Below are positions 41,615 through 54,796 of a stretch of DNA of 64,000 bases, piece after piece. The notes beneath the pieces are model-generated. The model was given only the letters and a program-made list of their open reading frames with translations. It was not told where the DNA came from and searched no databases. Made by a program: the position numbers and the translations under genes. The stretch's first letter is position 1; each line of letters starts with the position of its first letter. Location: positions 78,616,422 through 78,680,421 of the forward strand of contig CM061140.1 in assembly GCA_030789695.1 (NCBI GenBank). The letters run 5' to 3'. This DNA comes from Scilla litardierei (taxonomy: Eukaryota; Streptophyta; Magnoliopsida; Asparagales; Asparagaceae).

Positions 41615-43227
41615 TGACGTGCGTTTATATTTCATATATTTACGCGCGTTTTCTTCCGTGTTTTTCCGTATTTACCGCCGTCTTTTATTTGTTTTCTCGT
41701 GTTTTCTTGTATTTTCTTGTTTTCTTTCACTTTTCCGTATTTTCCGTGTTTTGCAGGAGTTTGGTGGTGTTTGGGACATAAAACGATGATATCATGTGTC
41801 CCCGGAGCAACGGGAGGAGTCACGCGTGATCCAGGGGATCAAACGACGAAGATTGCATCTTTCAGCCCCTCACCCGATCGGTTGGTCATCTCCAACCGAT
41901 CGGGTGATGCACGCGTGCACCACCCAGACGCAGCTTGGAGCTCACGAGAAGTCGCCCGGTCGGTTCAGTGACCGGGTCAAAAGCTCAAAGTCTCTGGAAA
42001 TTCGAAGCTGATTTCCAACCGATCGGGTGACCTTCACCCGATCGATTCACCTGTAGCTGAATTTCAACAGCCAAGACTCGGAGATCCAACCGATCTCCTC
42101 ACCTGATCCGCTCCAAGATCCAACCGGTCGGCACCAAGATCCAACCGACCGCACCAAGTTCCAACCGACCGGTTCATACTGACCGGGTGAAACCCCCGCA
42201 TTGCGCTGTGATTTTGTGAAGCGGCTCACCCGACCAGTTGACTTGTCAACCGATCGGGTGATGTCGTTTTCTATAAATAGAACCCTAGGTTTCCCAGATT
42301 CGGGAGTTGGTTATTTTTTACTGTTTTCTTCATTTTGTGACGGCTGTAATTTCCCAGTTTTTGTAAGTTTTCGGATCTTTGTAAAACTTTAGTACTATCT
42401 TAATTGCTTTACTACCTTCGCATTCCTATTGTCTGATTATGATTTTAAGGGTTCATTTTCGTTTAGATCGCTTTTTAATGAATATTTGTGAGTAGTTCCC
42501 AAATCTGGGATTTTGGCGGAAACCCCTTCGGGGGCTCTTCCCGATGCATCCATAGGGTTAGGAAATCGATAGGGATTAGGAATCTAACGGTTACACGGGG
42601 TGTTTTATTGTCATCGGCGGGAAAAAGACCGCCTTTGACCGTCGGGCCAATTGGGAATAAACTTGGCGGTTGACTCCCTAGACATAGCTCACGCCCTTAG
42701 CGTAGACGCCGAATCCTAGCGCGCGGGAGCGGCAGGATGAGACGTTGGGAGTTATCGTTGTGAGCTTAGTGCTCCCGGAGTCGATCAGTGTTAATGGACA
42801 CGGGAGTGCCCACTGATCGAACCCGGGAAGTCCGGCGTATCATCCTGGGCACCGACCGGAATATCGGGCCCATGGAATGCCGGTACCACTTTTAGAAGCA
42901 ACGTCTCACCATTAGACCCTAATTCCGATCGCCATCCTACCCGTAGGCCGTATCGGCGAGAGTCGCTCGTTGGGGTGAAAACCAAAGTCCCGGGTTTTAT
43001 TTTCTTATTGTCTATACCCTGCATTCCTTTACCGTGACAACCCATCATTCGATCTGGGCTAGCTCGCCCACGGGGTGATTTCGGTCCTCTTTGACACAAG
43101 CACATCCTAGCCTCCCTGTGTTCGACCCCCAAGCCACACTACAACATCGTGCGCTTGCGGTTACAAATATCTAAACCCTCACGCGGGTCCCCCGGCCATT
43201 TACGGCTCGCAAACCGGGGGCATGTCA
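41615..43227 (+). repeat. 5' LTR of element D
   Basis: Starts TGACGTG, ends CATGTCA (one change from CACGTCA). The 3' copy lacks a 15-bp piece present here at about 42516-42530, which accounts for the length difference. Confidence 0.94.
42225..42279 (+). promoter_or_regulatory. LTR promoter module of D
   Basis: Inverted repeat CTCACCCGACCAGTTGAC / GTCAACCGATCGGGTGAT with TT spacer (ends 42262), then 9 bp, then TATAAATA (42272-42279). The same spacing is kept in the 3' LTR (TATAAATA 51553-51560). Confidence 0.72.
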
Positions 43228-43233
43228 AGTTTA

Positions 43234-43250
43234 TGGCGCCGTTGCCGGGG
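43234..43250 (+). promoter_or_regulatory. Primer-binding site of D (tRNA-Asp type)
   Basis: TGGCGCCGTTGCCGGGG, perfect match, 6 bp after the LTR. Confidence 0.9.
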
Positions 43251-43425
43251 AGGCAACGTGCTTGTTATTTTAGGATCTCATGAACCCTAGTGTCTAGCTC
43301 TTATCCCTAACTCGCAATAATTTTCGCATTCTTCTTTTTTCTTTTTATTTTCTCATTTTAATTTTTATTTCTTATCTTATCTGTTTCTTTCCCACTTGTC
43401 GCTTCACGGGTATTTGTTGTTTTTC

Positions 43426-46157
43426 ATGCGCAGCAGTTCAAGAAGTCTCGACGACTTGATCCCCGTTGACCCAGAGATAAACGCCACCCTTAGGCATTTG
43501 GCCGCCGAGAAGCGAAGAAGAGAGGATCCTGAAGCCATGGGGGAGAACACCCCGCCTCACAAGTCCCTGCTGGAGTACTCGATGCCTTCCATGGAGTCCA
43601 CGTCCGCCATCCGTCCTCCAGCTATTACGGCCCAAAGCTTTGAGCTTAAGCCATCTTTGGTGACGTGGATCCAGCAGGATCAGTTTTCGGGTGCACCCAT
43701 GGAGAGCCCGATCGAGCATCTAGACTCCTTTTTGGAGAAATGTGACACCTTCCGGATTAACGGTGTCACAACTGAGGAGATCCGACTGAAGCTGTTCCCC
43801 TTCTCCTTGCGAGATAAGGCCAAGCTGTGGCTTAGGGGAAGGAACCCAACACATTCAACACCTGGGAGAAGCTCTCCAATGCTTTTCTGACGAAGTTCTT
43901 TCCTCTGGGGAAGACCATGAAGCTGAGGAGTGAGATCTCCTCCTTCTCCCATGCCAGCCACGAGTCCTTGCATGAGGCGTGGACAAGATACAAGGAGATG
44001 CAGAGAAGATGTCCCCACCATGAGCTCCCCAAGTGGCAGATTATAAATCTGTTTTATAATGGGCTGAGGAACGATTTAAAGTCTTCCATGGATGCCGCGG
44101 CTGGAGGGTCCTTCATGTTAAGAAGCGAAGAAGATGCCGGGCAAATTTTGGAAAATATGGCATCCAACAATGAACGGTGGTGTGACGAGAGGTCCACACC
44201 AAGGTCTGGGGGCATCCATAGAGTGGAAGACGTCGACAAATTGTCAAGCAAGTTTGACTTGCTGTCAACCCAGATCTCCACATTGATGGTAGGCGCCGGT
44301 GGTGCCGGTTCACAACAGATTGCTGCGGTAGAATCCGAAGTTTTTGGAGAGTTCAACGGTGGTGACATCTCACCACCGTTGGATCAGGCAAGCGCATTGT
44401 TTTACAATCCAACGGGGAATGCGCCATTTCCACCACGAACCAACTCAAACCCAGCCTACTCTCCCAACAACCGGAATCATCCGAACCTCAGCTACCGGGC
44501 ACCTTACCAACAGCCGGCTCAGCAACAACAGCAGACTTATCAGCCGGCTAGGCCCCAGCAGCAGTTCCAGCAGCAGCAGTTTCGGCAGCAACAACAACCA
44601 CCACAGTATCAACAATACGCCCCTAGGAATCAGCAGCCCGCCCAGCAGCAATACGGCCAACAGAGGGCCATTTCTCCGGTTGAGTCCCTCTTGACTCAAT
44701 ACATAGCCAACCAGGAGAAAATTAATCTGAAGCTAGAGATGGGACAAAGAGTGCTCACTGATCAGGTGACCCAGCTGGGGTTGCAAGTGGCGAACCTTCA
44801 GAGACCGCAGAATTTATTACCGCCACAGCCTGAGGTGAATCCTAGGGGGTAAATCGGACCTTGGCACTCACACATGAGCATGAGAATGTGTCCGCCATCG
44901 TCTTGAGGAGCGGGACACAAATTCCTACTAGAGCGCCGCCCAAAGAACCGGAAGCACCACTGGCCGTTGAGCGGCCAATTGAAAAGGTTAATGACGACGG
45001 TGCCCCGTCGCCAAAATTTGTGGCTCTGGAGGGAACCCCCGAAGAAGAGAAGAAGAAAGAAGAAGGGAATTTGAAGGTATTCAAGCCCATTGTGCCTTTC
45101 CCACAACGGCTTGCCAAGGCAAAAATCGATGAGAAGTATGGCAAATTCTTTGCCATGGTGAAAGATATGAGTTTACAAATCCCCTTCCTCGAGGCCATAG
45201 AGACGATCCCCTCCTATGCTAAATTCTTGAAAGACTTGGTGACACGGGGATCTAGAAAAGAAAAGGTCGTGTTAACGGAAGAGTGCAGCGCTCTCATTCA
45301 GCGTGCAAATCCGCCCAAGCTCAAGGACCCCGGAAGTTTCTCCATCCCTTGCTCTATTGGGGAAGTGAAAATCCAGAGGGCGCTCGTTGATCTTGGTGCG
45401 AGCGTCAGCTTAATGCCCCTATCATTGTACAAGAGAATAGGGATGGGAGATTTAGAGCCCACTGGCATGACATTGCAACTTGCAAGATCGTTCAGTCAAG
45501 TATCCGGTGGGAGTAGTGGATGACCTCCCCGTCGATGTGAAACGGGTGCATGTACCAGTTGATTTTGTGGTGATGGACATGTCGGAAGACAAGCATACAC
45601 CAATTATTCTTGGACGACCCTTTATGGCAACCGCCGGAGTGTTGAAAGATGTTAAGAATGTGAAGCTTTCCCTGAATGTGGGCCAAGAAAGAGTCGAATT
45701 TGACTTAGGCTTGTCAATGAAGCATCCAAACCCCCCGGATGATCCTAGTATCAATGTGCTAGAGAATGAAGAAGATAGGGCTGTTGAAACGAGTGCCTGG
45801 GAAGTGCTCTCGAGGAATCCCCCCGATAGCTTGGGGGACCTTGGAGAGCAAGTTGGCTCCCCTAAGAATGAAGTGGCTAATGAGGCGGTCGTGCGACATG
45901 TGATCCCTCCTGGGTTTCCTAAGTCTCCTCCCACGAGGAGAAAAGGAAAAGAACCCGTGGACCTCACCGGTGATGAGGTCCGGATCCTGAAAAAGATGGC
46001 GGTGGACGCCAATTTGAGGGAGAAGCCCCCGGATCCTGTCAACAAAGGGAGGGTAGTCGAGCAAATCTTTTTACAGCCGCCGACTACACCGATAGCCACA
46101 ACCTCTGGAGCTGAAGAGATGCCGGATTTTGGGCATCACCCGTACCACCCACCATGA
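43426..46157 (+). pseudogene. gag-protease ORF of element D (frameshifted)
   Basis: From ATG 43426 (MRSSSRSLDD). Gag capsid-type domain as in A and B, Q-rich linker (about 44510-44660), protease DLGAS near 45390 and ILGRPFMATAG near 45608-45640. The ORF ends in FGHHPYHPP with TGA at 46155-46157. Frameshifts lie near 43835-43860, near 44850 (with TAA) and near 45480. The post-pol hairpin follows at 46205-46222. No RT or integrase follows. Confidence 0.87.
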
Positions 46158-46339
46158 AAATCATCAACGGGCGTCGACCTAAACGACGTTAAACAAAAGC
46201 GCTTCATGGGAGGCAACCTATGTTCTAAACTTTTGCTTCGTTTTTTAGGATTTTTTCTACTTTATTTTTATTTTTATAAATAAATCCAGCCGAAACAACT
46301 TCCGTGAAGGAACTTAGACGATTTTTGGGTTTTGCAGAA

Positions 46340-46711
46340 AACAAGGCCTCAACCGATCGGGTGAGTTCTCACCCGATCGGTTGGGATGTATCAGCATACG
46401 GCCGTGTCTGTCACCAAATGAACCGATCGGGTGGAGAATACTGATCGGGTGAGCAGACTGGGTGACCTGGGGGAACTCTCGAAAAAATTTCAGAGTTCAT
46501 CAACCGACCGGGTGGCATGATGCGAGACCGGTTGATGGGCCGGGTGAAAAACTCTGAGTTTTCGGGAAAATCTGTGGAGCGGCGAACCGATCGGTTGAGT
46601 TCTCAACCGATCGGGTCGCCTGTAGCGTTTCTTCAGCATCAAATTTTCAACCTAGAGTCAACCGATCGGGTGAAAACTCACCCGATCGGTTCGACTTAAA
46701 ACCTATAAATA
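46340..46711 (+). promoter_or_regulatory. Internal palindrome array and ORF2 promoter of element D
   Basis: CCGATCGG-type palindromes from about 46349 to 46695. The last pair, TCAACCGATCGGGTGA / TCACCCGATCGGTTCGA with a 4-bp spacer, is followed 8 bp later by TATAAATA (46704-46711). The module matches B and A. Confidence 0.7.
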
Positions 46712-47143
46712 CCCCCGACCCACCCGCTCACAAACCCTCGCCCGATCTCGCCGTTTCTCCGTCATTTCGCCTTCCTCCAAGCACCCGACTGCCAAAATCC
46801 CTCTCCCACAACCTCAAATCCTCCATTAGTCTCTCTCTCTCCACCTCCCCCTCGCATTTCTCCATCTCTTCCTCTCTCTCCCTCTCCTATTTCCTATTTT
46901 CTAGCCCTAATTCCCAACACCCACATCCACCATCGAATTTTTTGTTGAAGAAGAGTGCCGCGGCTCCACACTTCTCCAATTGCAGGGCATTGGGTCATCT
47001 ACAAGCGAGGAGATATAATTTCTACGGGATAACTTCGTTCCACTTCTCGAATTTCAATTTTTACCCTAATATTCGATTTGCTTGGTTTTTGTGTGTGTGC
47101 ACTTTAATAGTATTTTGCACCCATTTGCATCATCCACACACAC

Positions 47144-49224
47144 ATGGCCCGGGAGAGAGATAAAGGAAAAGGTATCTTGCGGGAGGAAGAACCGTCTCGT
47201 AAGAGACGTAAACAAACACGTCTTCCTTCACGCATACGCGAACTGACACTTGCCCCTCCCGCACCTATCATTCCCCCTGTGGACCCTATGTTGGGACCGC
47301 ATGGATACATATTTAGGAACCAAAAGCAGAAAGACTTCTACCACAGACTTGACACTCGGGGGCATTTATCAACCAAGTTTGCCCACACCCAATCACTCGT
47401 CGACCTCGGTGTATTCACTGAAGTCGAGACTCTTTTTGCTAATCTAGGTTGGTTGGCCTTCCTTAATGCCTCTGCGGTATCTTACCCGTCACTCACCCTA
47501 GAATTCCTTTCATCCCTCGTTTGTGAGTCGGGGTCGACTGTCACTTTTCGGGTGCGTAACCAAACCATCTGCACAAACCTAGACACCATCTGCAATATAT
47601 TTGGCTTCCCTATTCTAGGGAATGACGCTATCCGTCACTACGGATATCCCCTGGAATTTGACGTCGATAATTTCTGGTTCTGGCTCACCATACTCCGCCG
47701 CTATCCCCAGGGTAAGGCCAAGGCCTCCTCCATCATCCATCCCATATTTCGTCTGGCCCATAGGATCATATCATCTGCATTTTTCCCGCGGGATGAGTCA
47801 GGCACCGTGACTATCCCCGATCTTTTTATTCTCTGGGCCATGACATTCCCCTTTGTTCGTCATGATGATGGAGTTAGTTTCAGGGCCCCGGTTGTCCCTG
47901 TCCATGCTGGCGATTGGCTTGTTTACAAGCTTCTCGAGATTAACAGGGCCGGGAAGGGCAAAATCTGCTGTGGGGGCATTATCACTATCATTGTTTCTTC
48001 CCCCCCCCCCCCCCCCCCCCCCCCGTTTAATATCCATATCCACCGTGGTCTTCCCATCGCCGCAGGACCCTCACGTCTAGATCTTGACGTCCTGCGGCAC
48101 ATTCACATGATTAAGCCCCGCCCCGACGGTCGTTTCAAATTCAATTACGGCCACCCCCTCGCCCCTACACTATTCTCCCCAACCCCGCTCTCATGACTGT
48201 GGCTATCGTGGCGGATTGGACTTTTCCACCCGACCCTGAGTTCCTTGAGGGGTTGCACCTTCCTTTCCTTCCCCCTGACACACGTAGACCTCCTTCCCCT
48301 GCCGCCCACTTAGGCGAGCAGGATATTCCTGCGTCCCGGGGAGATATGGGGGCTGGCCCGAGTCGCCCTGTTTCTGTTCCTGGCCCCATCACTTCTGAGC
48401 ACCTCTTAGCAGCCATTTCTGGCCTTGTCTCCTGTGCCGGCATGACCACTGCCGCCGGCACCACTTCCACCTTACCTGTCGGCACCACTTCTGCCTTACG
48501 TCAGTCGACATCCTTTGGTCGTTGCCAGGTCTCTGCCCGTCTTGGTCTTGAAAGGGAGGTCGCTGCCCTCTATGATCTCGCCATGTCCTATGCCTCCTCG
48601 GACCCATCACCGTCCTCCTTTCTCACTCACCCACGTTTCCTCGCACTTGAGAGGAACGTGGCCGCAATTCTTCTCCTTCTCACTCACATCCACGGACCAC
48701 CTCCACCTTCACCACCTCGACTATCTTCTCCTCCACCCTCCCACACATCCCCACCTCCATCACATCCCCCACCACATTCTTCCCCTCCGCCATTCCACCC
48801 ATCCCCACCTCCCCCACCCCCACCTAGGCGATCATCTCCCCCTCCCTCATCTATTCCCATCCCGGTATCCACTTCGCCCCTCCCGACCACTTCCCTCGCA
48901 CCCACACCACCTTCTACCTCCTCCACCGTCACATCATTTGTGCGCCGTAGGAAATTACCGGTGCGGTCCAAGTCTCTCCCACCCATACCCACTACCGTCA
49001 CCATCACATATTCTCCCCCCATTTCTATTCCTTTCACCACCGCCTTGATCGCCGTCCTCCCACCACCACCCACCCCCACCGACACTCCTCCCATCGTTCA
49101 TACCACCGCTGCACCTATTCCTCCACCTCTTTCCCCGCTTCTCCGCACACCCCCTGTTTCCCCCACCCACCCACCCACACCCTCTTCCGAGGAGGGCGAG
49201 GATTCACCTTCTCCTGATTTTTGA
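47144..49224 (+). pseudogene. ORF2 of element D (one frameshift)
   Basis: Homologous to ORF2 of B along its length: basic N-terminus with SRKRRKQTR, GPHGYIFRNQ, LVDLGVFTEV, IFGFPILGND, RLAHRIISSAFFPRDES, IPDLFILWAMTFP, then a proline-rich tail and an acidic end. A C25 run (48000-48024) replaces a short stretch inside the domain but stays in frame. One base is missing near 48165, so the frame ends at 48196 and resumes in the frame beginning about 48193. It is otherwise well preserved. Confidence 0.82.
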
Positions 49225-49497
49225 TTTCACTTTGTTTGTTTTTGACTCCCCCCTTGCATATTTCTGCATTTCACGATCACATTTTATTTGCTAGCACTGT
49301 CATGTCTAGCTTGGGGGAAGTCTGTTTTGCTGTGTTGTCGTATTTTATTTTCTTCTTGTGTGTGTGCTTGTCTTTACTTTTTATTTTTGTCGTGTCGTGT
49401 GGTTTGATTTTGATTTTTCTTTATTTTTCAGGTTCGTATCTGTGTTTTCCTCGTTTTTCATTTCTTTTTGTGTCGGTGCATACCCCCCCATTTTCAT

Positions 49498-49530
<33 letters not shown>

Positions 49531-50881
49531 TACTCACTCTTATTGCATTGAGGGCAATGCAAGATTCAGCTTGGTGGAGTCGCACTTTGTGCGTCATTTG
49601 AGTCTTTTCTTTTTCGTTTTTGTGTCGTTTTCGTCGTGTTTTTTTATTTTTCCTTCTCTTCCTTTTGTCTATTTCTCCTAGAGATGAACCCTATGATGAA
49701 TCGCCAAAAAAATCACACACACCTAGCACCTAGCATCACATTCACTAACCCTAAGATTTCGAGTCCTCTTGCATTTCACGCATCGTGTGTCCACTTAGCT
49801 TTTTTGTGAGTCGTGTGTCGTGCCTAACCGTGTGGTGTGCTTCTACTTTGTGATTTTACTTTATATACATGTCCAGGAATGACCCCTAGATTATCATGCT
49901 TCGATTTGAATATGTGGTATTTGTTTCCCATGTCTGCTTCTGCATGCTATATATATATATATATATCGTGTACTTCATTTCGCATGTGTCGGGATTCCAC
50001 AATTAAGGACTAGGATAACCCATTTAGCCCATGCTCTATTTAGCGAGAATAGTTTCCTTTGCCCAAGTGTTTAGATTCCGACTTCTTTTTTTTGTTTTAC
50101 TTGGTGCAAATCCCCTCGTCGTGTACCGTTCTCCCACTTGGGAGAGTACACATGTGTATAGCCAAAAACCCAAAAATCCAAAAAAAAAAGAGAAAAGAAA
50201 AGAAAAACCCAAAGAGAAAAGAAAAGAAAAACCCAAAAAGAAAAGAAAAGAAAATTTTTGTATAGCCCAAAATCCAAAAAAAATACAAATACACAAAACC
50301 CAAAAAAAATTCCCGTGTGAATATTTTTTTCCTACCTGCCGAGAATAAAGGGAAGGCGAGAATTTGCACCGAGTGTCCTACTCCACATCATCTCAACCCC
50401 CATCGTTTTCGAAAACACTTGGCTTAGGAACTTTTTAGCTATTATCTAGGCTTTAGTGTGGTGATTTCCTTAACCCTAGGTGTGGAGTCCCTGACGCATG
50501 ATATGTTTCGATTCTCTCTCTATTCTCATGCATGCTTGAACCATATATTCACCGCTTAATTCAATTTGAATCGATATTTGGGTCTTTCTTTGGATTTGTG
50601 TATATCGAGCTTTATCGCGCATCGTAGATAGTGACACGGACTGCTAGCTCACGACCACACTCACTCGCGCTTCACCGCATGGGCCCACGGCACTTGTTTG
50701 GACTCATATTACTTGGTTTAGTGATGTGATTTGGCGTTTGCTTGCTCGGTGTGTCGTTTTCGATTTTGTTGGCCCTGACGGGTGATCTAGGATATAGAGT
50801 TTTCTTTTTCTCTCTTTCTCTCTATTTTTCCCCTCCGAGCTCCTACTCTCACTCGTCTTCCTCGAGGACGAGGAAGAGTTC
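49225..50881 (+). other. 3' untranslated region of element D
   Basis: AGCTTGGGGGA near 49308, a C30 run (49500-49529), hairpin 49543-49562 with a mutated PPT-like site, (TA)n near 49948-49966, two-part hairpin near 50119, A-rich tract about 50163-50308, hairpin 50867-50886. PPT AGCTTGGGGGATTT at 50882-50895. Confidence 0.7.
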
Positions 50882-50895
50882 AGCTTGGGGGATTT

Positions 50896-52493
50896 TGACG
50901 TGCGTTTATATTTCATATATTTACGCGCGTTTTCTTCCGTGTTTTTCCGTATTTACCGCCATCTTTTATTTGTCTTCTCGTGTTTTCTTGTATTTTCTTG
51001 TTTTCTTTCATTTTTCCGTATTTTCCGTGTTTTGCAGGAGTTTGTTGGCGTTTGGGATGTAAAACGATGATATCATGTGTCCCCGGAGCAACGGGAGGAG
51101 TCACGCGTGATCCAGGGGATCAAACGACGAAGATTGCATCTTTCAGCCCCTCACACGGTCGGTTGGTCATCTCTAACCGATCGGGTGATGCACGCGTGCA
51201 CCACCCAGACGCAGCTTGGAGCTCACGAGAAGTCGCCCGGTCGGTTCAGTGACCGGGTCAAAATCTCAAAGTCTCTGGAAATTCGAAGCTGATTTCCAAC
51301 CGATCGGGTGACCTTCACCCGATCGGTTCACCTGTAGCTGAATTTCAACAGCCAAGACTCGGAGCTCCAACCGATCTCCTCACCCGGTCCGCTCCAAGAT
51401 CCAACCGGTCGGCACCAAGATACAACCGACCGCACCAAGTTCCAACCGACCGGTTCATACTGACCGGGTGAAACCCCCGCATTGCGCTGTGATTTTGTGA
51501 AGCGGCTCACCCGACCGGTTGACTTGTCAACCGATCGGGTGATGTCGTTTTCTATAAATAGAACCCTAGGTTTCACAGATTCAGGATTTGGTTATTTTTT
51601 ACTGTTTTCTTCATTTTGTGACGGCTGTAATTTCCCAGTTTTTGTAAGTTTTCGGATCTTTGTAAAACTTTAGTACTATCTTAATTGCTTTACTACCTTC
51701 GCATTCCTATTGTCTGATTATGATTTTAACGGTTCATTTTCGTTTAGATCGCTTTTTAATGAATATTTGTGAGTAGTTCCCAAATCTGGGATTTCGGGGG
51801 CTCTTCCCGATGCATCCATAGGGTTAGGAAATCGATAGGGATTAGGAATCTAACGGTTACGCGGGGTGTTTTATTGTCATCGGCGGGAAAAAGACCGCCT
51901 TTGACCGTCGGGCCAAGGGGGAATAAACTTGGCGGTTGACTCCCTAGCCATAGCTCACGCCCTTATCGTAGACGCTGAATCCTAGCACGCGGGAGCGGCA
52001 GGATGAGACGTTGGGAGTTATCGTTGGGAGCTTAGTGCTCCCGGAGTCGATCAGTGTTAGTGGACACGGGATTGCCCACTGATCGAACCCGGGAAGTCCG
52101 GCGTATCATCCTGGGCACCGACCGGAATATCGGGCCTATGGGATGCCGGTACCACTTTTAGAGGCAACGTCTCACCATTAGACCCTAATTCCGATCGCCA
52201 TCCTACCCGTAGGCCGTATCGGCGAGAGTCACTCATTGGGGTGGAAACCAAAGTCCCGGGTTTTATTTTCTTATTGTCTATACCCTGCTTTCCTTTACCG
52301 TGACAACCCATCATTCGATCTGGGCTAGCTCGCCCACGTGGTGATTTCGGTCCTCTTTGACACAAGCACATCCTAACCTCCCTGTGTTCGACCCCCAAGC
52401 CACACTCCAACACCGTGCGCTTGCGGTTACTAATATCTAAACCCTCACGTGGGTCCCCCGGCCATTTGCGGCTCGCAAACCGGGGGCACGTCA
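50896..52493 (+). repeat. 3' LTR of element D
   Basis: 1598 bp, TGACGTG to CACGTCA, followed by the TSD ATAAC at 52494-52498. Confidence 0.95.
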
Positions 52494-52498
52494 ATAAC

Positions 52499-53949
52499 CA
52501 TCATAGTGAGCCTTAGGATTATCATAGAATCCAACCCAATAGGTTCATCTTACCCAAAGACTCAATTGGAGTTTCTAGCTCTCCAACAGTCACCTGATGG
52601 AGGATTTACAGTCGACTGGGTGATTCTAGACACCTGTCGAGCCTTCTACAGTCGACTGTAGTGCACTACTCAAGTCATCATTTTTATTGACTCTTCTTAA
52701 GCTTTTTGCATCAATCAAATAACGTTCAATTTACAGTCGCCTGTATTTTTACAGTCGCCGGAAAATTGATCTACAGTCGTCTGTGTGCAACTTGCATTTT
52801 CTAGGCTTCATTTCAATTTGCAAGTCAGTCGACTGATGAAGTATTTACAGTTGCCTGTATATTTGCAGTCACCTGTGAAATGGTCATCAGTCGTCTGAAA
52901 GGTGTTAGTGTAAAAGTTACATCTCTCTGTTTTATTTCCATCCCCTGCAGCAGTCGCCTGCTGAATGATATACAGTCGATTGTCTGTTATACGGTCGCCT
53001 GTGTAGTCTTTTACAGTCAACTGTCCTGGCTCAGATTATAGTCGTTGGGATTTTTCTAGCCATTGAACAGTCGACTTTCATTTGTTCATCAGTCGACTGT
53101 CTGTACCGTAAACTGCCAAAATCTAGTCGTTGCAGATTTCTTCCCTTTGGGTTTTTGGCTCGTTTTATGGGCTCTTCTTGGCTTCCTATATATAGGAGAT
53201 GGCTTAGTTCATTTAGAACTCTGGGTTAATATTGAATATGTTTGTGAATCAATAGCCACTCCTAATCTCTCCCATTCCCTCATTAGAGCTAAATCTTATG
53301 TTATAACATCTAAGCTCTAGGGAATTTCTCCAATGGATTTCAATCTCATTCCTTTTCTTGGAGAACACCTTTCTTCTCTTCATTTCATACACTCAAGTAA
53401 GAAGTGTTAGGATTCATTCCAAGAAGAGAAAAAGATCTTCAAGTGCAATCAAAGCTAATCTCAAGCACTTGGTCATTCACTTGCATGCCTTCTTCACCAT
53501 ATTGGTAAGATCATATCAATGTGTAGGTAAGTGTTGTTTCGTTTTGTTTTATGTTCGAAACCCTAATTCTCTTTTTAAGAATTAGTCACTCTGTTTGTGA
53601 GAGTTTGGTTCTTTCTATGTGAGAGAACAAATCTTCTGTGTGAGGTCTCTCTGTGTGAGAGTAAGGATTTCTCTGTGTGAGAATCCAAATCCTCTGTGTG
53701 AGGTATCTCTGTGTGAGATTGTATTCACTTCTCTTTATGAGAATTATAGTGAATATTGGTGTGGTTGAATGTACCCAAGTTTTGGGGAACCAGGATAATA
53801 TCATTGTTTGCGTTTGTTGTTGTTGAGCATACTCTTTAATTTCCATTGCTTATTGTGCTTTAATTTCAGTAACTTTTAATTAAGCACTTTGCTTGATATT
53901 ACACTATTCACCCCCTCTAGTGTGTGTGTAGCTCCGCAGTGTCCTTACA
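52499..53949 (+). repeat. 5' LTR of element G, second part
   Basis: Continues from 41614 and ends GTCCTTACA at 53949. CAGTCGACTG-type palindromes run from about 52590 to 53110, TATATATA is at 53187-53194, and U5 shows CTCTGTGTGAGAG-like short repeats at 53590-53730. Confidence 0.75.
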
Positions 53950-53951
53950 GT

Positions 53952-53963
53952 TGGTATCAGAGC
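53952..53963 (+). promoter_or_regulatory. Primer-binding site of G (tRNA-iMet type)
   Basis: TGGTATCAGAGC, two bases after the LTR end. Confidence 0.87.
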
Positions 53964-53987
53964 CTTGGTTTGGTGGTTTTTGCAAGC

Positions 53988-54796
53988 ATGACTTCTATGT
54001 CTCAACAACTTCCTCCCAAGTTCGATCCCGAGAACTATATTCAATGGAGGAGCAAAATGATTAATCACCTCAAGAAGAACAATCTCTTGGATGCGGTACC
54101 TTTGGATGTCTCAGATTCAAACTTCGTGATGGACGTCCACGCCAAAAGATCTTTGTGCATCTCCACGTGGGACCATGAAAATGAAGATGTTGGATGCATG
54201 GAGACGGTGCATGAAATGTGGAGCTATCTTGAGACCAAGTACACCGAATGTGATGAGATTGAGTCTAGCGATGAAGAGGTATCTCTAACTCAATCTTCTT
54301 TTGAGCATAGTTATACTAGTGATAAAAATTTATTAAATGCACATAAGTGTAGTGCATATTCTCTTCATGATGACACACATGATTGCACTACTTTGCATGC
54401 TACTCATAAGTCTTTAATTAAACCTTTGCTTGCTGAGAAAGAAGGATTTCTTTCTCTAATCCATGAGTTACGTAAGGAAAATGCTTCACTTAAACGTACT
54501 CACGTTTCGGATCGTGGCTCCGTCATTCTGGAGAGAGATTCTCAAATTGACGCTTTGAGAAATGAGACATCGGCTCTCAAATCCCAATGTCTTGAGCTTA
54601 ACTCACGTCAATCCGCTAGGGATGACGACATTTCTTCACTTTTGAAGAAATGTGAGCTATTGTCTACTCAAATTGAAAACTCCAAATTGAGTAAGAACAA
54701 GGTTTTGGGATCCTCTACTTTGGAGGTGAATAAACTAAGCTCTTCCCCTAGAAGCACCCAAATAAATTTTGTGGGGGCGCCTTCTAAGGGGTTAGT
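53988..54796 (+). pseudogene. gag of copia element G, truncated by element H
   Basis: From ATG 53988. PPKFDPENYIQWRSKMINHLKKNNLLDAV is the N-terminal gag region. After SYLETKYTECDE the frame jumps to an acidic SSDEEV stretch and a coiled coil (about 54420-54700), so the central gag part and the zinc knuckle appear to have been deleted in frame. The frame is open to the start of the H LTR at 54797. The remainder of G is not seen in the window. Confidence 0.72.

Larger units (their letters stand above)
41615..52493 (+). mobile_element. Element D: non-autonomous Athila-like LTR retrotransposon
   Basis: 10,879 bp. LTRs 41615-43227 (1613 bp) and 50896-52493 (1598 bp), perfect tRNA-Asp PBS, PPT, TSD. 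Same architecture as A and B: gag-protease, palindrome array with TATA, ORF2, structured 3' region. RT, RNase H and integrase are absent. The gag-protease has three frameshifts and ORF2 has one, so it is more decayed than B. Confidence 0.95.
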
